A stretch of DNA of 64,000 nucleotides. It comes from Acidobacteriota bacterium (lineage in GTDB: Bacteria; Acidobacteriota; Blastocatellia; Pyrinomonadales; Pyrinomonadaceae). Position 1 is the stretch's first letter. Each line of letters opens with the position of its first letter. Where the stretch lies: contig CP065003.1 of the NCBI GenBank assembly GCA_016700175.1, positions 1 to 64,000 on the forward strand. The letters run 5' to 3'. The translations under genes and the position numbers were made by a program. Below the pieces are notes generated by a model. The model did no database searches, was not told the DNA's origin, and was given only the letters and a program-made list of their open reading frames with translations. This document shows, one piece after another, positions 17,249 to 26,410 of this stretch.

Positions 17249-17623
17249 ATGCAGACGGTTACCGGCAAGAGCGCCTACCGGATTGCCTTTGCCGGCGCGA
17301 TACTGGCTTCATTGCTGCTTATCTGGGTGAGCCTCGGAGTCGGGATCATAGGCGCAGATGGAGACACTTCGAACCGTGTGTTCTTCTGGGTGATCGCGGT
17401 CGGTGTGATCTTTGCCGCAGTCGGCCGTCTGAAAGCCGGAGCGATGGCGCTGGCGATGTTCGCGATGGCCGCCGTCACTCTACTTATCGGCCTTTGCGCC
17501 ATCGCGTTGGGGCTCGGGATGCCGTACAGTCCCCCGCTCGAGATCTTGGGGCTGACGGGCTTCTTCGTCGTTCTGTTCGGCGCAGCCGGATGGCTGTTCC
17601 TTCGCGCTGCTGAAAGGAAGTGA
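17249..17623 (+). CDS. small four-helix integral membrane protein
   Basis: A 124-residue protein with four hydrophobic segments (about residues 11-35, 45-62, 64-88, 98-120) and a short basic C-terminus. The start at ATG 17249 follows GGAGGAAAA; a longer frame from 17174 lacks a ribosome site. It lies 50 bases after the interrupted membrane-protein gene and is probably cotranscribed with it. No family recognised. Confidence 0.7.
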   Translation: MQTVTGKSAYRIAFAGAILASLLLIWVSLGVGIIGADGDTSNRVFFWVIAVGVIFAAVGRLKAGAMALAMFAMAAVTLLIGLCAIALGLGMPYSPPLEILGLTGFFVVLFGAAGWLFLRAAERK

Positions 17624-17639
17624 TGGTCCGCAATTCGGC

Positions 17640-19013
17640 CTATTGCTCTTCCTCCTGATCTTCTGTTTCTGTTTCCTGCTTCGGGATCAGGAAATGAAGC
17701 TCTCCCGCCTCTTCCGAGGTCATCGCGCCTCCGAACTCATTGATCGCGTAAGCCAGGATCGGATCAGCGCGATTCAAAAGCGCCGGACCCGACGGTCCGA
17801 TCGCGACATCCGGCGTGACCCCCGCTTTCTCAAGCCGCTTACCGTCCGACATTATGAGGTCGGCGACCGTGACGCTCATTCCGAAAACGGTCAATGTCAT
17901 TAGATCGCCCGACCCTCGCTGAATGGTCGATCCGATCGATACCCCCGTCATCACGGCCCCGGCGCTCGTGTCTCCGATCACCTTGCCGCGTTTCTCGATC
18001 TGGATCACGCGCGAGAATACCTCCGCGGCCGATCCCGTCTCGCTGTCGATCAGGACCACCAGCTCTCCATCATAAGCCTTGTCTCCGCGGGTCTTCGCTA
18101 TGCGCTCAGTGGTTTCCTTCTGGGTGACGAAATCGCCGATTTTGACGTCCCGGTCGAAGAAATGACCTGTCAGGTATTCCTCGATCTCGACGTAGCCGCC
18201 CCCGTTTCCGCGCAGGTCGAGGACCAGCTTCTCGTGGCCCTCGATCTCCTTCATCATCTTGTTGATGTCGGACTTGTCCACAAGAAAGCTCTCCAGGCGG
18301 CAGGCGATGAGCTCCGGACTGACCTCGTGACATTTGTAAGGCTCGAATTCCTTGCTTCGCTTCTTCGCCTCTTCACGCCGCTCTTCCATCGATTTGATGG
18401 CTGCTTCGATCTCGAGCTTTCTTTCGGTCTTGTCGTCATTGAGGACGAAGACGTTGATCTTCTGAAGTGGATCCAGCGCGTAAAGAATGTACCTGATCTT
18501 CCAAAGATTTTCGCGGTTCGGATTGTACTGATGGATCCCCGCCACGATGTCGCCGACCTTCAAGCCTTTCTTTTCTGCGTCGCTGCCTTTCGTCACATCC
18601 ACGACGAAGCACGTGTTGCCGATCATCTGAAGCCTGAATCCATATTCGACGCTAACGGAGCGGCTGGGGGGATAGAACCTCGTATGCGAATCGTCGAACT
18701 GCATCACGTACTGGGCGATCACGCGGAAGATCTGCCAGTTGGCGTCGAGCTTCTCGATCTGCTTGCGGGCCGCCTCGTAGGTCGCTTCGAGGTCTATTCC
18801 TTTGAAATTCTTGTCGTAATAATTCTTCTCAAGGTTTTCCTTCACTTTTTTCAGGATCTTCTGGCCCCTGTTGCGGTTGATCTTCGCGCTCTCGGGACCC
18901 GCCTCGGCGGTCAGGATCGACTGCTGCTGCGTCGATACGATCTGTGCGCGGGCTGCTGAAATTACGAGTAAAAACAGGATCGGAAGCAATGCCAGGTTCT
19001 TCGAGTTTCGCAT
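17640..19013 (-). CDS. exported S41-family (tail-specific type) peptidase with PDZ domain
   Basis: A 457-residue protein from ATG 19013 (AAGGAG 8 bases upstream), starting MRNSKNLALLPILFLLVISAA, a signal peptide. Order: N-terminal helical cap (to about 130), PDZ domain (about 140-215, with GSDAEKKGLKVGDIVAGI), an inserted K/E-rich helix, then the S41 core with LVLDLRGNGGGY and the Ser loop DSETGSAAEVFSR. Family knowledge places the nucleophile at the Ser of GSAAE. The canonical CTP lysine four residues on is not evident (EVFSR follows), so the general base is uncertain. Periplasmic processing or quality control is likely. Confidence 0.85.
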   Translation of the reverse strand: MRNSKNLALLPILFLLVISAARAQIVSTQQQSILTAEAGPESAKINRNRGQKILKKVKENLEKNYYDKNFKGIDLEATYEAARKQIEKLDANWQIFRVIAQYVMQFDDSHTRFYPPSRSVSVEYGFRLQMIGNTCFVVDVTKGSDAEKKGLKVGDIVAGIHQYNPNRENLWKIRYILYALDPLQKINVFVLNDDKTERKLEIEAAIKSMEERREEAKKRSKEFEPYKCHEVSPELIACRLESFLVDKSDINKMMKEIEGHEKLVLDLRGNGGGYVEIEEYLTGHFFDRDVKIGDFVTQKETTERIAKTRGDKAYDGELVVLIDSETGSAAEVFSRVIQIEKRGKVIGDTSAGAVMTGVSIGSTIQRGSGDLMTLTVFGMSVTVADLIMSDGKRLEKAGVTPDVAIGPSGPALLNRADPILAYAINEFGGAMTSEEAGELHFLIPKQETETEDQEEEQ

Positions 19014-19154
19014 GATCGGTACTCCTTCTTGCCGCACTGGATACTATTGAAGGCCGGTTCTTGACCATACGAAAGCTATTTCAATCAGTCGGAAATGTAA
19101 AGATTATTGGACAAATGTGCAGTGTGGGAAGGACCGGGATACGAGAGAATCTGA

Positions 19155-19670
19155 TCAGTCGTCGCGCGTTCGCGGGGTCCGGGCAGTTCGGATGGAAAGG
19201 CAGGAAGGATCAGGAGAGGCCCCGCGGCAGTCGCCCGAACTGGCCTCTTTTGCATCCCTGCGAAATGAGCCCATCGCTCTAGGTTCCTCGATCTTCTCTT
19301 CGATCAGCGCGATCCTGCCGCACGTGGTCACCTCCTCCGCTTCCTTTCCTCTCAGGACGACATCAAGGTCGGTCCCGTCAAAGCCGCTCGAGTTCGGTTT
19401 GAAGACCGTCGTGTCCTCATTCTGAGGGAAGACCTTCGGGTGGATCCCCCAACCGTGGGTCTCCCTGGAATACGGCTGGCCGGACGCGGCGCAAGTTTGA
19501 ACATACACGATCCGGATCCCGCTTTCGCCTCACTTCCTGACGAGACGGGCGACCCTGCTCAAAAGCCGTTCACCGGTTGCTATCGGAGGCGTGATCTTCC
19601 CGTCGAAAGCGACGGTCTGCATATCGATGACGAGCAGGACGAGTGGGCGTCTGACTCTTCTATTTTCCAT
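19155..19670 (-). pseudogene. isochorismatase-like cysteine hydrolase remnant
   Basis: Minus-strand reading gives RRPLVLLVIDMQTVAFDG, the opening of the family with its catalytic Asp, then RLLSRVARLVRK and a TGA at 19532-19530. The same frame continues at once as GESGIRIVYVQTCAASGQ and NSSGFDGTDLDVVL, typical isochorismatase segments, up to EEVTTCG. After that the sequence diverges (GRIALIEEKIEEPR), so the C-terminal third with the catalytic Cys helix is lost or scrambled. An in-frame stop plus a broken end mark a pseudogene; the extent of decay is estimated by eye. Confidence 0.6.
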
Positions 19671-20080
19671 CTGCAGACCAATGATGCCGCATATGGCGCG
19701 CATGATTCCCTGGACATCGGTCAGACCTGCCGCCGCCGCTGGCATTTGCCACATCGAAGACCGGTAAGAGAACAAGAGCAAGACTGACTCAGTTTCCTGA
19801 ACGGGCCTTAGTCCCAGACCTCGTGGCGGGTCAGCATCCGGCCATTAATCAAGAAATTCTTTCACTCGAACCTACTAAAGCTTGTGCGTAGCCATCCGGA
19901 CGTTGTATGTTTCCCCCTGTTCTTTGCGATCAAGCCGCGGCTCTATGCGCTGCCATTGCTTGAACAGCCGATGCCGTTCTGTGGCGGCCCGGCAGTTGCG
20001 GCGGCCGGCCCGATACAGGCCGGCAGACCGAAAGAGCTCGCAAACAAAACGTCTTGTTTTCCCTGATCTGCTGTACAGCC
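19671..20080. other. gene-free stretch
   Basis: No frame here has coding character that I can support. A CGGCCGGCCCG...GCCGGC pair near 19995-20025 may form a hairpin. Nothing else recognised. Confidence 0.4.
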
Positions 20081-22264
20081 ATGAATTTAAAGAATGCCTT
20101 AAAGGTTTCGTTTCTTTGTTTTACCGTGTGTGCGACAGCCGCAGCCCAGCCGGGCGCTCCGGACCCTTCGTTCGGAACAGGCGGAAAGGTCACGTTGCGG
20201 TTTGGCGATCTGGAGGACCAGTTCGTCGGCGTCGTGGTTCAGGATAACGGCAAGATCGTCGCGGCGGGCAAGAACGGAAGCAACAAGATCATCGTTGCCA
20301 GATATAGTCCGGAAGGGATACCGGATAACACCTTCAACGCCGACGGCATATTTGTTTCGGGGCTGCCGAACGTTCACGCGGCTCAGGCGATCGCCTTGCA
20401 GGAAGACGGCAAGATCGTTGTGGCGGGAATATTCAGGGTCGGCGCATCGGATGAGGACTTCATCGTGATGCGGCTTGACCAGAACGGCGAGCTCGACAGT
20501 ACGTTCAACGGGAACGGAATGGTCCAGACAAGTCTGACGCCCGGCATCGACTATGCGAGAGATCTCGCTATCCAGTCCGACGGAAAGATCGTTGTCGTGG
20601 GAAGCGCCGGAACGGCGGGCGATGCCGTCAGCGACATAGGGATCATCAGACTGAATTCCGATGGCACGCTCGACGAGAGTTTCGACGGCGACGGAAAGGT
20701 CATAACGGCGATAGAAAAGAACGCCGAGCAGGCATACGCGGTGAAGATCCAGGATGACGGCAAGATCGTTCTCCTGGCTAATCCTCTGGATTTTGAGACC
20801 CCGAACGGATTCCTCGCGATCGTCAGATACCTGTCGGACGGTTCGATGGATCCTGATTTCGGAAACCAGGGAATTTCGTTCACCGATCTGGGGACCGACA
20901 GGTTCTATTTTGGAGACCTCGCGATCCAGGACGACGGCAAGATCATCGCAGCGGCTTCGATAGGCAGCAACAGCAGTTTTATCTACTCTTTCACCGTTTT
21001 GAGATTCCTTCCGGGAGGTGAGCCGGACCTTTCCTTCGATTCTGACGGGCGCAAGGTGATCATTCAGGACAGCGCGAACTTCGCGCAAAGCCTTCTTGTA
21101 CAGGCGAACGGGAAGATCATCGCGGGCGGGCATGCGATGGCGGCAAGCGAGGGACTGAACATCTTTTTGACGAGATTGAACCCGAACGGCTCGTTTGATC
21201 CGGGATTCGGCGCAGGCGGCATATCGCTGACGCCGGTTGCGAGCGGGAACGGAGGTGACTACAGCTATGATTCGTTTCTTCAGCCGGACGGAAAGATAGT
21301 GGTAGCCGGTGATTTCAACGTTTCCGGCCTGCAGGACTACGACGCGGTGCTTGTGCGCTTTCTTGGCGATCCAGTCACCGACCCGGGCGGGTCTGTTGTT
21401 TTCGATTTCGACGGGGACGGGATGACCGACGTGTCCATATTCCGGCCTTCTCCGGGTTCTCTTGCTGACGTCACCGGGCCCGAGGGAAGTTCGGCCCAAT
21501 GGTGGTTCCTGCGGTCCTCTGATCAGGGCACACGAGGACTCCAGTTCGGCAACGCCGAAGACATTCCAGCCGCCGCGGATTTCACGGGTGACGGGAAGAC
21601 CGACATCGCATTCTGGCGACCTTCGAGCGGCGAGTGGTTCATCCTGCGGAGTGAGGACGATTCTTTTTTTGCGTTTCCGTTCGGCAGTGAAGGCGACGTT
21701 CCCGCGCCGGGGGATTTTGACGGAGACGGTCTCGCGGACGCTGCGGTTTACCGGCCTTCCTCAGGGACCTGGTTCATCCTTCGGTCATCCGATGCAGGAG
21801 TCTCGAACGTTCTATTCGGTATCGCCGAGGACAAACCCACCATCGCGGACTTTGACGGGGACGGAATGGACGACATTGCCGTGTTCAGACCTTCCGTCTC
21901 GCAATGGTGGCAGCTCCGTTCGACGGCGGGTGTGAAGGCCTATCAGTTCGGATCTCAAGGCGACAGGACGGCCGTCGGAGACTGGACGGGAGACGGAAAG
22001 GCCGACGTCGCGTTCTTCAGGCCTACTTCGTCGGAATGGTACGTGATAAGAAGCGACGACGACTCGTATTACGCATTCCCGTGGGGCGCGGCGGGTGACA
22101 TTCCGAGCCCGGGCGACTTTGACGGTGACGGCCTAACTGACCCTGCTATTTGGCGTTCTTCCGATCTGACCTGGTACATTTTCGGTTCCACGAGCGGCTT
22201 TCGGACGGTGCTGTTTGGATCGGAAGGCGACGTGCCGCTGCCTTCGAGTGTCAGTGTCGAATAG
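20081..22264 (+). CDS. secreted delta-60 repeat / FG-GAP-like repeat protein
   Basis: A 727-residue exported protein. ATG 20081 gives MNLKNALKVSFLCFTVCATAAAQ as signal peptide. Residues about 25-430 hold some eight delta-60 repeats (PDPSFGTGGKV ... VVQDNGKIVAAG ... VARYSPEG pattern), predicted to build a beta-propeller. Residues about 445-725 hold six FG-GAP/VCBS-like blocks with calcium-type loops (DFDGDGMTDVSIFRPS, then WFILRSSD and FG-x-x-GD-x-P). Proteins with both modules are frequent in Acidobacteriota and are thought to act at the cell surface. No sorting or anchor domain is seen at the C-terminus, so export beyond the inner membrane is undefined. Confidence 0.9.
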   Translation: MNLKNALKVSFLCFTVCATAAAQPGAPDPSFGTGGKVTLRFGDLEDQFVGVVVQDNGKIVAAGKNGSNKIIVARYSPEGIPDNTFNADGIFVSGLPNVHAAQAIALQEDGKIVVAGIFRVGASDEDFIVMRLDQNGELDSTFNGNGMVQTSLTPGIDYARDLAIQSDGKIVVVGSAGTAGDAVSDIGIIRLNSDGTLDESFDGDGKVITAIEKNAEQAYAVKIQDDGKIVLLANPLDFETPNGFLAIVRYLSDGSMDPDFGNQGISFTDLGTDRFYFGDLAIQDDGKIIAAASIGSNSSFIYSFTVLRFLPGGEPDLSFDSDGRKVIIQDSANFAQSLLVQANGKIIAGGHAMAASEGLNIFLTRLNPNGSFDPGFGAGGISLTPVASGNGGDYSYDSFLQPDGKIVVAGDFNVSGLQDYDAVLVRFLGDPVTDPGGSVVFDFDGDGMTDVSIFRPSPGSLADVTGPEGSSAQWWFLRSSDQGTRGLQFGNAEDIPAAADFTGDGKTDIAFWRPSSGEWFILRSEDDSFFAFPFGSEGDVPAPGDFDGDGLADAAVYRPSSGTWFILRSSDAGVSNVLFGIAEDKPTIADFDGDGMDDIAVFRPSVSQWWQLRSTAGVKAYQFGSQGDRTAVGDWTGDGKADVAFFRPTSSEWYVIRSDDDSYYAFPWGAAGDIPSPGDFDGDGLTDPAIWRSSDLTWYIFGSTSGFRTVLFGSEGDVPLPSSVSVE

Positions 22265-22655
22265 TAAAGGATCGAAGCGCCGAAAGACTCCTATCACAGG
22301 GACAAGGCATTTGGGAGGGAGCGGGCCGCTTAAGCCGGCTTCTTCTTCTCTGACGCAGGTTTGCCTTTCTCCAACTGCATCCGGACCGGTTAGTTTCAAT
22401 CGCACTTTTCGTACAGATTTCTATTGTGCCGGCTAACGTATGGTTGCGCGGGCTTGTGAACGAACGCGTCCACGGTATATCGTTTCTCTATCGGACTCCG
22501 GATAAATGGAACGCTGTCCTTTCCTACCTTGGATCGGCACCGCAGATCCGATCGGCCTTTATTCGCGTGACGCGGCGCACCGGCGTTCCGGGTTTAGAGG
22601 TACAGCGGGATAAGAAAGCGTCCGGTTCGATCTACGATCCGCTCCGAGCAAGGGA
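22265..22655. other. gene-free stretch
   Basis: Between the FG-GAP protein and the DsbB-like gene I see no gene with coding character, no strong hairpin and no clear promoter. Confidence 0.4.
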
Positions 22656-23092
22656 ATGCCAAAACACGAACCAGTCTCGAATTCGCTGAACGCTTCGCTG
22701 CCCTATGTCGCATGGACGGTCGCCTTGTCGGGAATGGTCGGCAGTCTGTTCTTCAGCGAGGTGATGGAACTGCCGCCGTGCGATCTGTGCTGGTACCAGC
22801 GGATCGCAATGTACCCTCTGGTGATCATCCTCGGGATCGGGATCGCGTCCCGCGACGGCCGTATGAAGACCTACGCGCTGCCTTTCGGGTTGATAGGACT
22901 GGCGATCTCGGTCTACCACAATCTGCTCTATTACGGATTCATTTCGGAAGCATTGACGCCGTGCGGCGAGGGAGTTTCCTGCACCGCACAACAGCTCGAA
23001 CTGGCCGGTTTTATCACGATCCCCTGATGACGCTGGGGGCTTTTACCGTCATCGTGTCGTGTTTGCTTATATATAAGACAAGGGAAGGATAA
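22656..23092 (+). CDS. DsbB/BdbC-like disulfide-bond formation membrane protein, frameshifted at its end
   Basis: Inner-membrane quinone-linked oxidoreductase that should re-oxidise a DsbA-like partner. C42-x-x-C45 lies in PPCDLCWYQRIAMYPL, the classical DsbB loop; a second Cys pair follows in TPCGEGVSC. Three helices are in frame, then the frame hits TGA at 23025-23027 just after a CCCC run (23021-23024). Adding one C continues LMTLGAFTVIVSCLLIYKTREG, the missing fourth helix, to a stop at 23092, 4 bases before the DsbA-like gene. A sequencing indel or a very recent mutation is likely. The pairing with the next gene supports function. Confidence 0.8.
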
Positions 23093-23096
23093 GCCA

Positions 23097-23759
23097 ATGA
23101 AAAAGGAAACTGTGCTTTTGGGAATAATAGGGGTTCTGGTAGTCGTCATCGCGTTGATCGGAGCGAGTTACTATCGGGATTCGGCGGCGCCGGTGGCGAT
23201 CAAGGAAACGGGATCGAGTTCCCTGGTACGCCCTGACAGCCCTTCGATCGGCCCCGCGGATGCTCCCGTCACGATCGTCGAGTTCTATGATCCGGAGTGC
23301 GAATCGTGCGCGGCGTTTCACGATTCCATCAAGAAGGTGCTCGAAGAGAACAAAGGCAAGGTGCGCCTCGTCGCGAGGATAATGCCGCTCCATCCGAACT
23401 CGCTCCTGGCGGCGACGTTCATCGAGCTGGCCGGCGAGAAAGGGAAGTACTGGGAGGCACAGGAGTTCGTTTACCGCAAGCAGCCCGAATGGGGAACGAT
23501 CCACGGATCGCCTACGACCGAACAGCCGGACGCTCCGGCACTGTTCGAGAAATACGCTGTCGATTTCGGGCTGGACGTGGAGGAGTTCAAGCGGGCGGTT
23601 AGCGAGAACCGGTTCGAGGAAACGCTGAAACAGGACATGGAAGACGGCCAGAAGCTGGGGGTCAGAAGGACACCTACGATCTTCGTCAACGGGAAAGTGC
23701 TTATGAGGCTTTCCGAACCGGACCTGAGGTACCTGGTCGCGCAGGAGTTGAACAAATAA
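23097..23759 (+). CDS. membrane-anchored DsbA-like thiol:disulfide oxidoreductase (BdbD type)
   Basis: A 220-residue protein with an N-terminal anchor (VLLGIIGVLVVVIALIGAS) and a thioredoxin-fold domain on the outer side. C68-x-x-C71 sits in VEFYDPECESCAAFH; the cis-Pro loop is RRTPTIFVNG. The inserted helical part between is typical of DsbA/Thioredoxin_4 proteins. AAGGGAAGGA precedes the ATG. It follows the DsbB-like gene directly, so the two form an oxidative folding pair for exported proteins. Confidence 0.9.
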   Translation: MKKETVLLGIIGVLVVVIALIGASYYRDSAAPVAIKETGSSSLVRPDSPSIGPADAPVTIVEFYDPECESCAAFHDSIKKVLEENKGKVRLVARIMPLHPNSLLAATFIELAGEKGKYWEAQEFVYRKQPEWGTIHGSPTTEQPDAPALFEKYAVDFGLDVEEFKRAVSENRFEETLKQDMEDGQKLGVRRTPTIFVNGKVLMRLSEPDLRYLVAQELNK

Positions 23760-23857
23760 AGGATCTCAGCGAATACCGCCCTGCCAAGGTTGAGGGTTGG
23801 GCCTGCGGGGATCCGGCCGAAAGAGAAGTTACCTGCAAGACGTGTGGTTAAAGAATA

Positions 23858-23888
23858 AGGGCCCATTGATCATGGATCGACGGGCCCT
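23858..23888 (-). terminator. intrinsic terminator-like hairpin
   Basis: AGGGCCC (23858-23864) pairs with GGGCCCT (23882-23888). On the minus strand it is followed by TTATTCTTT. It lies just beyond the tRNA 3'-end fragment at 23900, as if it were the original terminator of that tRNA; it could also end the dsb genes on the plus strand. Confidence 0.5.
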
Positions 23889-23899
23889 GAACACTGATG

Positions 23900-23925
23900 T
23901 GGTGCACCCGACAGGATTCGAACCT
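23900..23925 (-). repeat. 26-bp tRNA-Arg 3'-end repeat, candidate att site
   Basis: TGGTGCACCCGACAGGATTC + GAACCT is identical to 26411-26436, the 3' end (T-loop, acceptor strand, CCA) of the intact tRNA-Arg. Here no matching 5' half follows upstream on the minus strand, so this is a fragment, not a working tRNA. Confidence 0.75.
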
Positions 23926-24092
23926 GTCGGAAGATGTCCTTCATAGCGCACCGTTCAAGCGTTTAGGTTCCCTGAAATAATGAGCAATGAAGGAATCCGA
24001 TGAGGAGCGCCTGGCTGAGCAAGTCAGAGATGGAGTAGCCGAGCGAATATCTATCTCTAAAGCTAGGATAGGGCGGAGGCCTTGGCTATCAA

Positions 24093-24299
24093 ATGGGGCT
24101 ATTTGCGTGCAGCTATCATGGCGATACAGGGATTGCCCTTGTATGTCCGGACATCGAAGAAGCCATACGTGTCCGGAAGATTCTGAGTGAGATAATTACG
24201 CTATTTTTTCGCGACGAGAAAGAATCTGATAGGCGATTCAAGGTGGATTTGGAACTCAAGTATTGCCCTGTTTGTGCGGAAGTTCACGGTTTTCCCTGA
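24093..24299 (+). CDS. small hypothetical protein in the islet
   Basis: A 68-residue frame from ATG 24093. MGLFACSYHGDTGIALVCPD is followed by a charged helix and it ends in a C-P-V-C pair (LKYCPVCAEVHGFP), a possible zinc knuckle. Codon pattern looks coding, but no ribosome site is clear and no family is recognised. Confidence 0.5.
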   Translation: MGLFACSYHGDTGIALVCPDIEEAIRVRKILSEIITLFFRDEKESDRRFKVDLELKYCPVCAEVHGFP

Positions 24300-24614
24300 G
24301 AGAATTCTACGTTGCCAAGAAAGCATTTTGACGGATTGTATAAGGCGATAGTCTTTTCAGCGGTTTGCAACTTGTGTGTTGCAGTCGCACAGTAAGGCCT
24401 GGAGAACAGTAAAAGTCATTTCGACATCTGTCGGTTTCAATGAATATGTCCAGGGTGACAGAGAACGGCAATCATGGCAGGAACCGTCTCGCGAGGGCTT
24501 ACATGTTGTCGTTAGTATGGGGCTAGCTGGACGAGGAATGTATGCTGGAGGTTCGTAACACTCCAGTCCCCCTCTCTTTACCATTCCTTTTCCGAAGTGA
24601 GGTGATCGATTGGA

Positions 24615-25076
24615 ATGATCATGAATCGAATCAGCCGTGGTTTTCTTTTGTTCTTTATCGCGCTCACTGCATGCATCGGTATCGGGCAGATCTCATGTCG
24701 AAGCTGGAGTGAAATTAGCGAGCGCACGGAAAAAGCAGTTCGCGAAGTTGAAATCCTCCAAAAACGGATCCCTATACCTGAGAGGTTTGTAAAGGAGAGG
24801 TCTGAGAAGACGACCCGATTCGGATTTGTAACGTTTTCTGATGGTTACCGCACAACCGACGATTGTGAGTCAGTCGGTGGGTACTACAGGCGTCATTTTC
24901 TTGGTGAAGGCTGGGATCCAAAACTAATGAGAGATGAAGAAGTTGGCGGTGGGTTAAGGACCCGGAGTTTTACGTTTGCAAACGGCGAGTTTAGTGTTGT
25001 AGTGGAGTGTCAGATCGATGTTCTCCCGGAAGATGACAAAATAGTGGGTATCGTGTTTAAGTGGCGCCCTAAGTAG
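24615..25076 (+). CDS. exported hypothetical protein in the islet
   Basis: A 153-residue protein with a hydrophobic N-terminus (ISRGFLLFFIALTACIGIGQ); LTAC could serve as a weak lipobox. The mature part has a helix (SERTEKAVREVEILQKRI), then a beta-rich segment with RFGFVTFSDGYRTTDDCESV, GYYRRHFLGEGW and VVVECQIDVLP. The start may be ATG 24615 or 24621; GTGAGGTG lies upstream. No family recognised. Base composition is lower in GC than genes outside the islet. Confidence 0.6.
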   Translation: MIMNRISRGFLLFFIALTACIGIGQISCRSWSEISERTEKAVREVEILQKRIPIPERFVKERSEKTTRFGFVTFSDGYRTTDDCESVGGYYRRHFLGEGWDPKLMRDEEVGGGLRTRSFTFANGEFSVVVECQIDVLPEDDKIVGIVFKWRPK

Positions 25077-25290
25077 TGAAACTCCCTCGTATCCTGATTC
25101 GGTACCCCTTTCCTCATATTCAAGATCGATCGCCAAGTCGAACCTGCCCTCCAAGAAGATTGCGGTTGAGTCACCTCCCCCCTGAAAACTGGGTTCTAAC
25201 ACGGGACTAAAGCGGAGTCACAGTTGGTCACTTACGACGTGAGAATCTGTATGAATGATCTGCGTTGATTATTTCGTAGTGAAAAGGCGG

Positions 25291-26166
25291 CTAGAATTCA
25301 AGTCTCTTTATGAATCTTGCCCCGCAAGTTCCGTCTTCGAGAAGCTCAGAGCTATATCGCGTAGCTGTTATACAGAGTGCCCACTCATCATCTGTTTGCC
25401 AAGGAAAAAGTATTGACGCACCCGCTCGAACCGCGAAAGGAGGCTGGTCGATCGTCTCGACCGGCATGTCGTAATTTTCCCGGAAATGATCTTTGCACCA
25501 TTCACCTACCATAAGGCCAAACAAACCAAAGTTATTTGATGCGAGACTGTTTTGCTTTACATCGTCAAAGTTTGTTAAACAAACCTCATTTTCTAATATA
25601 TCGTAGCTTGGCAAATCCGAGCCAAAGTAAAACAGACCTTCACTTCCACCTCTCGCGGCGTATTCCCATTCAACCTCTGTAGCAATATCCAGCCCAAACT
25701 TGCGCAAGAGAATCTGCAATTCACTTCGCGTCAAATAGATTGGAACGCTTTCGGCTGGCCCTCCAAAGTCAGGTCTGAAAACCATCTCATCAACGTTGAC
25801 ATGATTCAGTGCGAATTCTTCGAGAATCGGATATTTGCCGATGAGAAATGGGCCTACCAGTCTCGACTGCACAGGACGCATCGAAGCCGGATCAAACGGC
25901 AGGTGTGCTGAAATCTTGAATGCTTGTAGTTCCTCTTCCTCCGAAAACCCAAAGTTGAATCTGCCACCCGGAATCAGGTTCATTTCAACACCTGATTCCT
26001 TATGCATGTACGAAGCAATCTGAAGCGGCCGTTCTCTGCAGTAGTTTGAGGAGGAAAGGAAAGTAAATTCGCTCTCCAGCCTTTCAGAGACCAACATGAT
26101 TGCCTGTTGTTGATCTGACCTACTCAGAGACCAAAACACCGAAATATCATTGATAAGACTTATCAT
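25291..26166 (-). CDS. SUMF1/FGE-fold protein in the islet
   Basis: A 291-residue protein whose second half matches the formylglycine-generating-enzyme/C-lectin-like fold: MNLIPGGRFNFGFSEEEE, GPFLIGKYPILEEFA, ATEVEWEYAARGG and NNFGLFGLMVGEWCKDHF are the successive FGE-sulfatase blocks. The N-terminal ~55 residues are extra. The catalytic Cys pair of true formylglycine-generating enzymes is not evident, so it is more likely a binding or accessory member; such domains also occur in retroelement diversification and conflict systems (family knowledge). Its location in a tRNA islet suggests an accessory role. Confidence 0.75.
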   Translation of the reverse strand: MISLINDISVFWSLSRSDQQQAIMLVSERLESEFTFLSSSNYCRERPLQIASYMHKESGVEMNLIPGGRFNFGFSEEEELQAFKISAHLPFDPASMRPVQSRLVGPFLIGKYPILEEFALNHVNVDEMVFRPDFGGPAESVPIYLTRSELQILLRKFGLDIATEVEWEYAARGGSEGLFYFGSDLPSYDILENEVCLTNFDDVKQNSLASNNFGLFGLMVGEWCKDHFRENYDMPVETIDQPPFAVRAGASILFPWQTDDEWALCITATRYSSELLEDGTCGARFIKRLEF

Positions 26167-26360
26167 CCCCGCGACTATAAGTGCCTATAGATCAACAGCA
26201 ACTACTTGAGTGCGATCATTTTGTCCATATCAACAACGAATGGTCGCGCCCGACTTCATATGAATCGTACGAATTGAGACGTCATTCGCCTGCCTTACTC
26301 AAGCTTGGCCGGACCGACAGCATTGCTAGGAATCTGTCTAGTAGTAGGTAAAGATCAAGG

Positions 26361-26394
26361 CAAAAACAAAAAGCCCGACAACAATCGCCGGGCT
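26361..26394 (-). terminator. intrinsic terminator after tRNA-Arg
   Basis: AGCCCG (26372-26377) pairs with CGGGCT (26389-26394). On the minus strand the stem is followed by TTTTTGTTTTTG. It sits 17 bases beyond the tRNA CCA end. Confidence 0.7.
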
Positions 26395-26410
26395 AACTTG
26401 GTGATACAAA

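Noticed and set aside
18162..18959. A 265-residue frame antisense to the S41 peptidase
   Set aside because: Lies entirely within a gene with signal peptide, PDZ domain and Ser motif; no ribosome site.
20099..21499. A 466-residue open frame antisense to the FG-GAP protein gene
   Set aside because: Repeats mirror the sense-strand repeats; biased Arg/His composition typical of antisense frames.
23900..23985. A functional tRNA at the left islet repeat
   Set aside because: T-arm, acceptor 3' strand and CCA are present, and a variable-arm-like hairpin, but no matching 5' acceptor strand (GCACCC) exists upstream on the minus strand.
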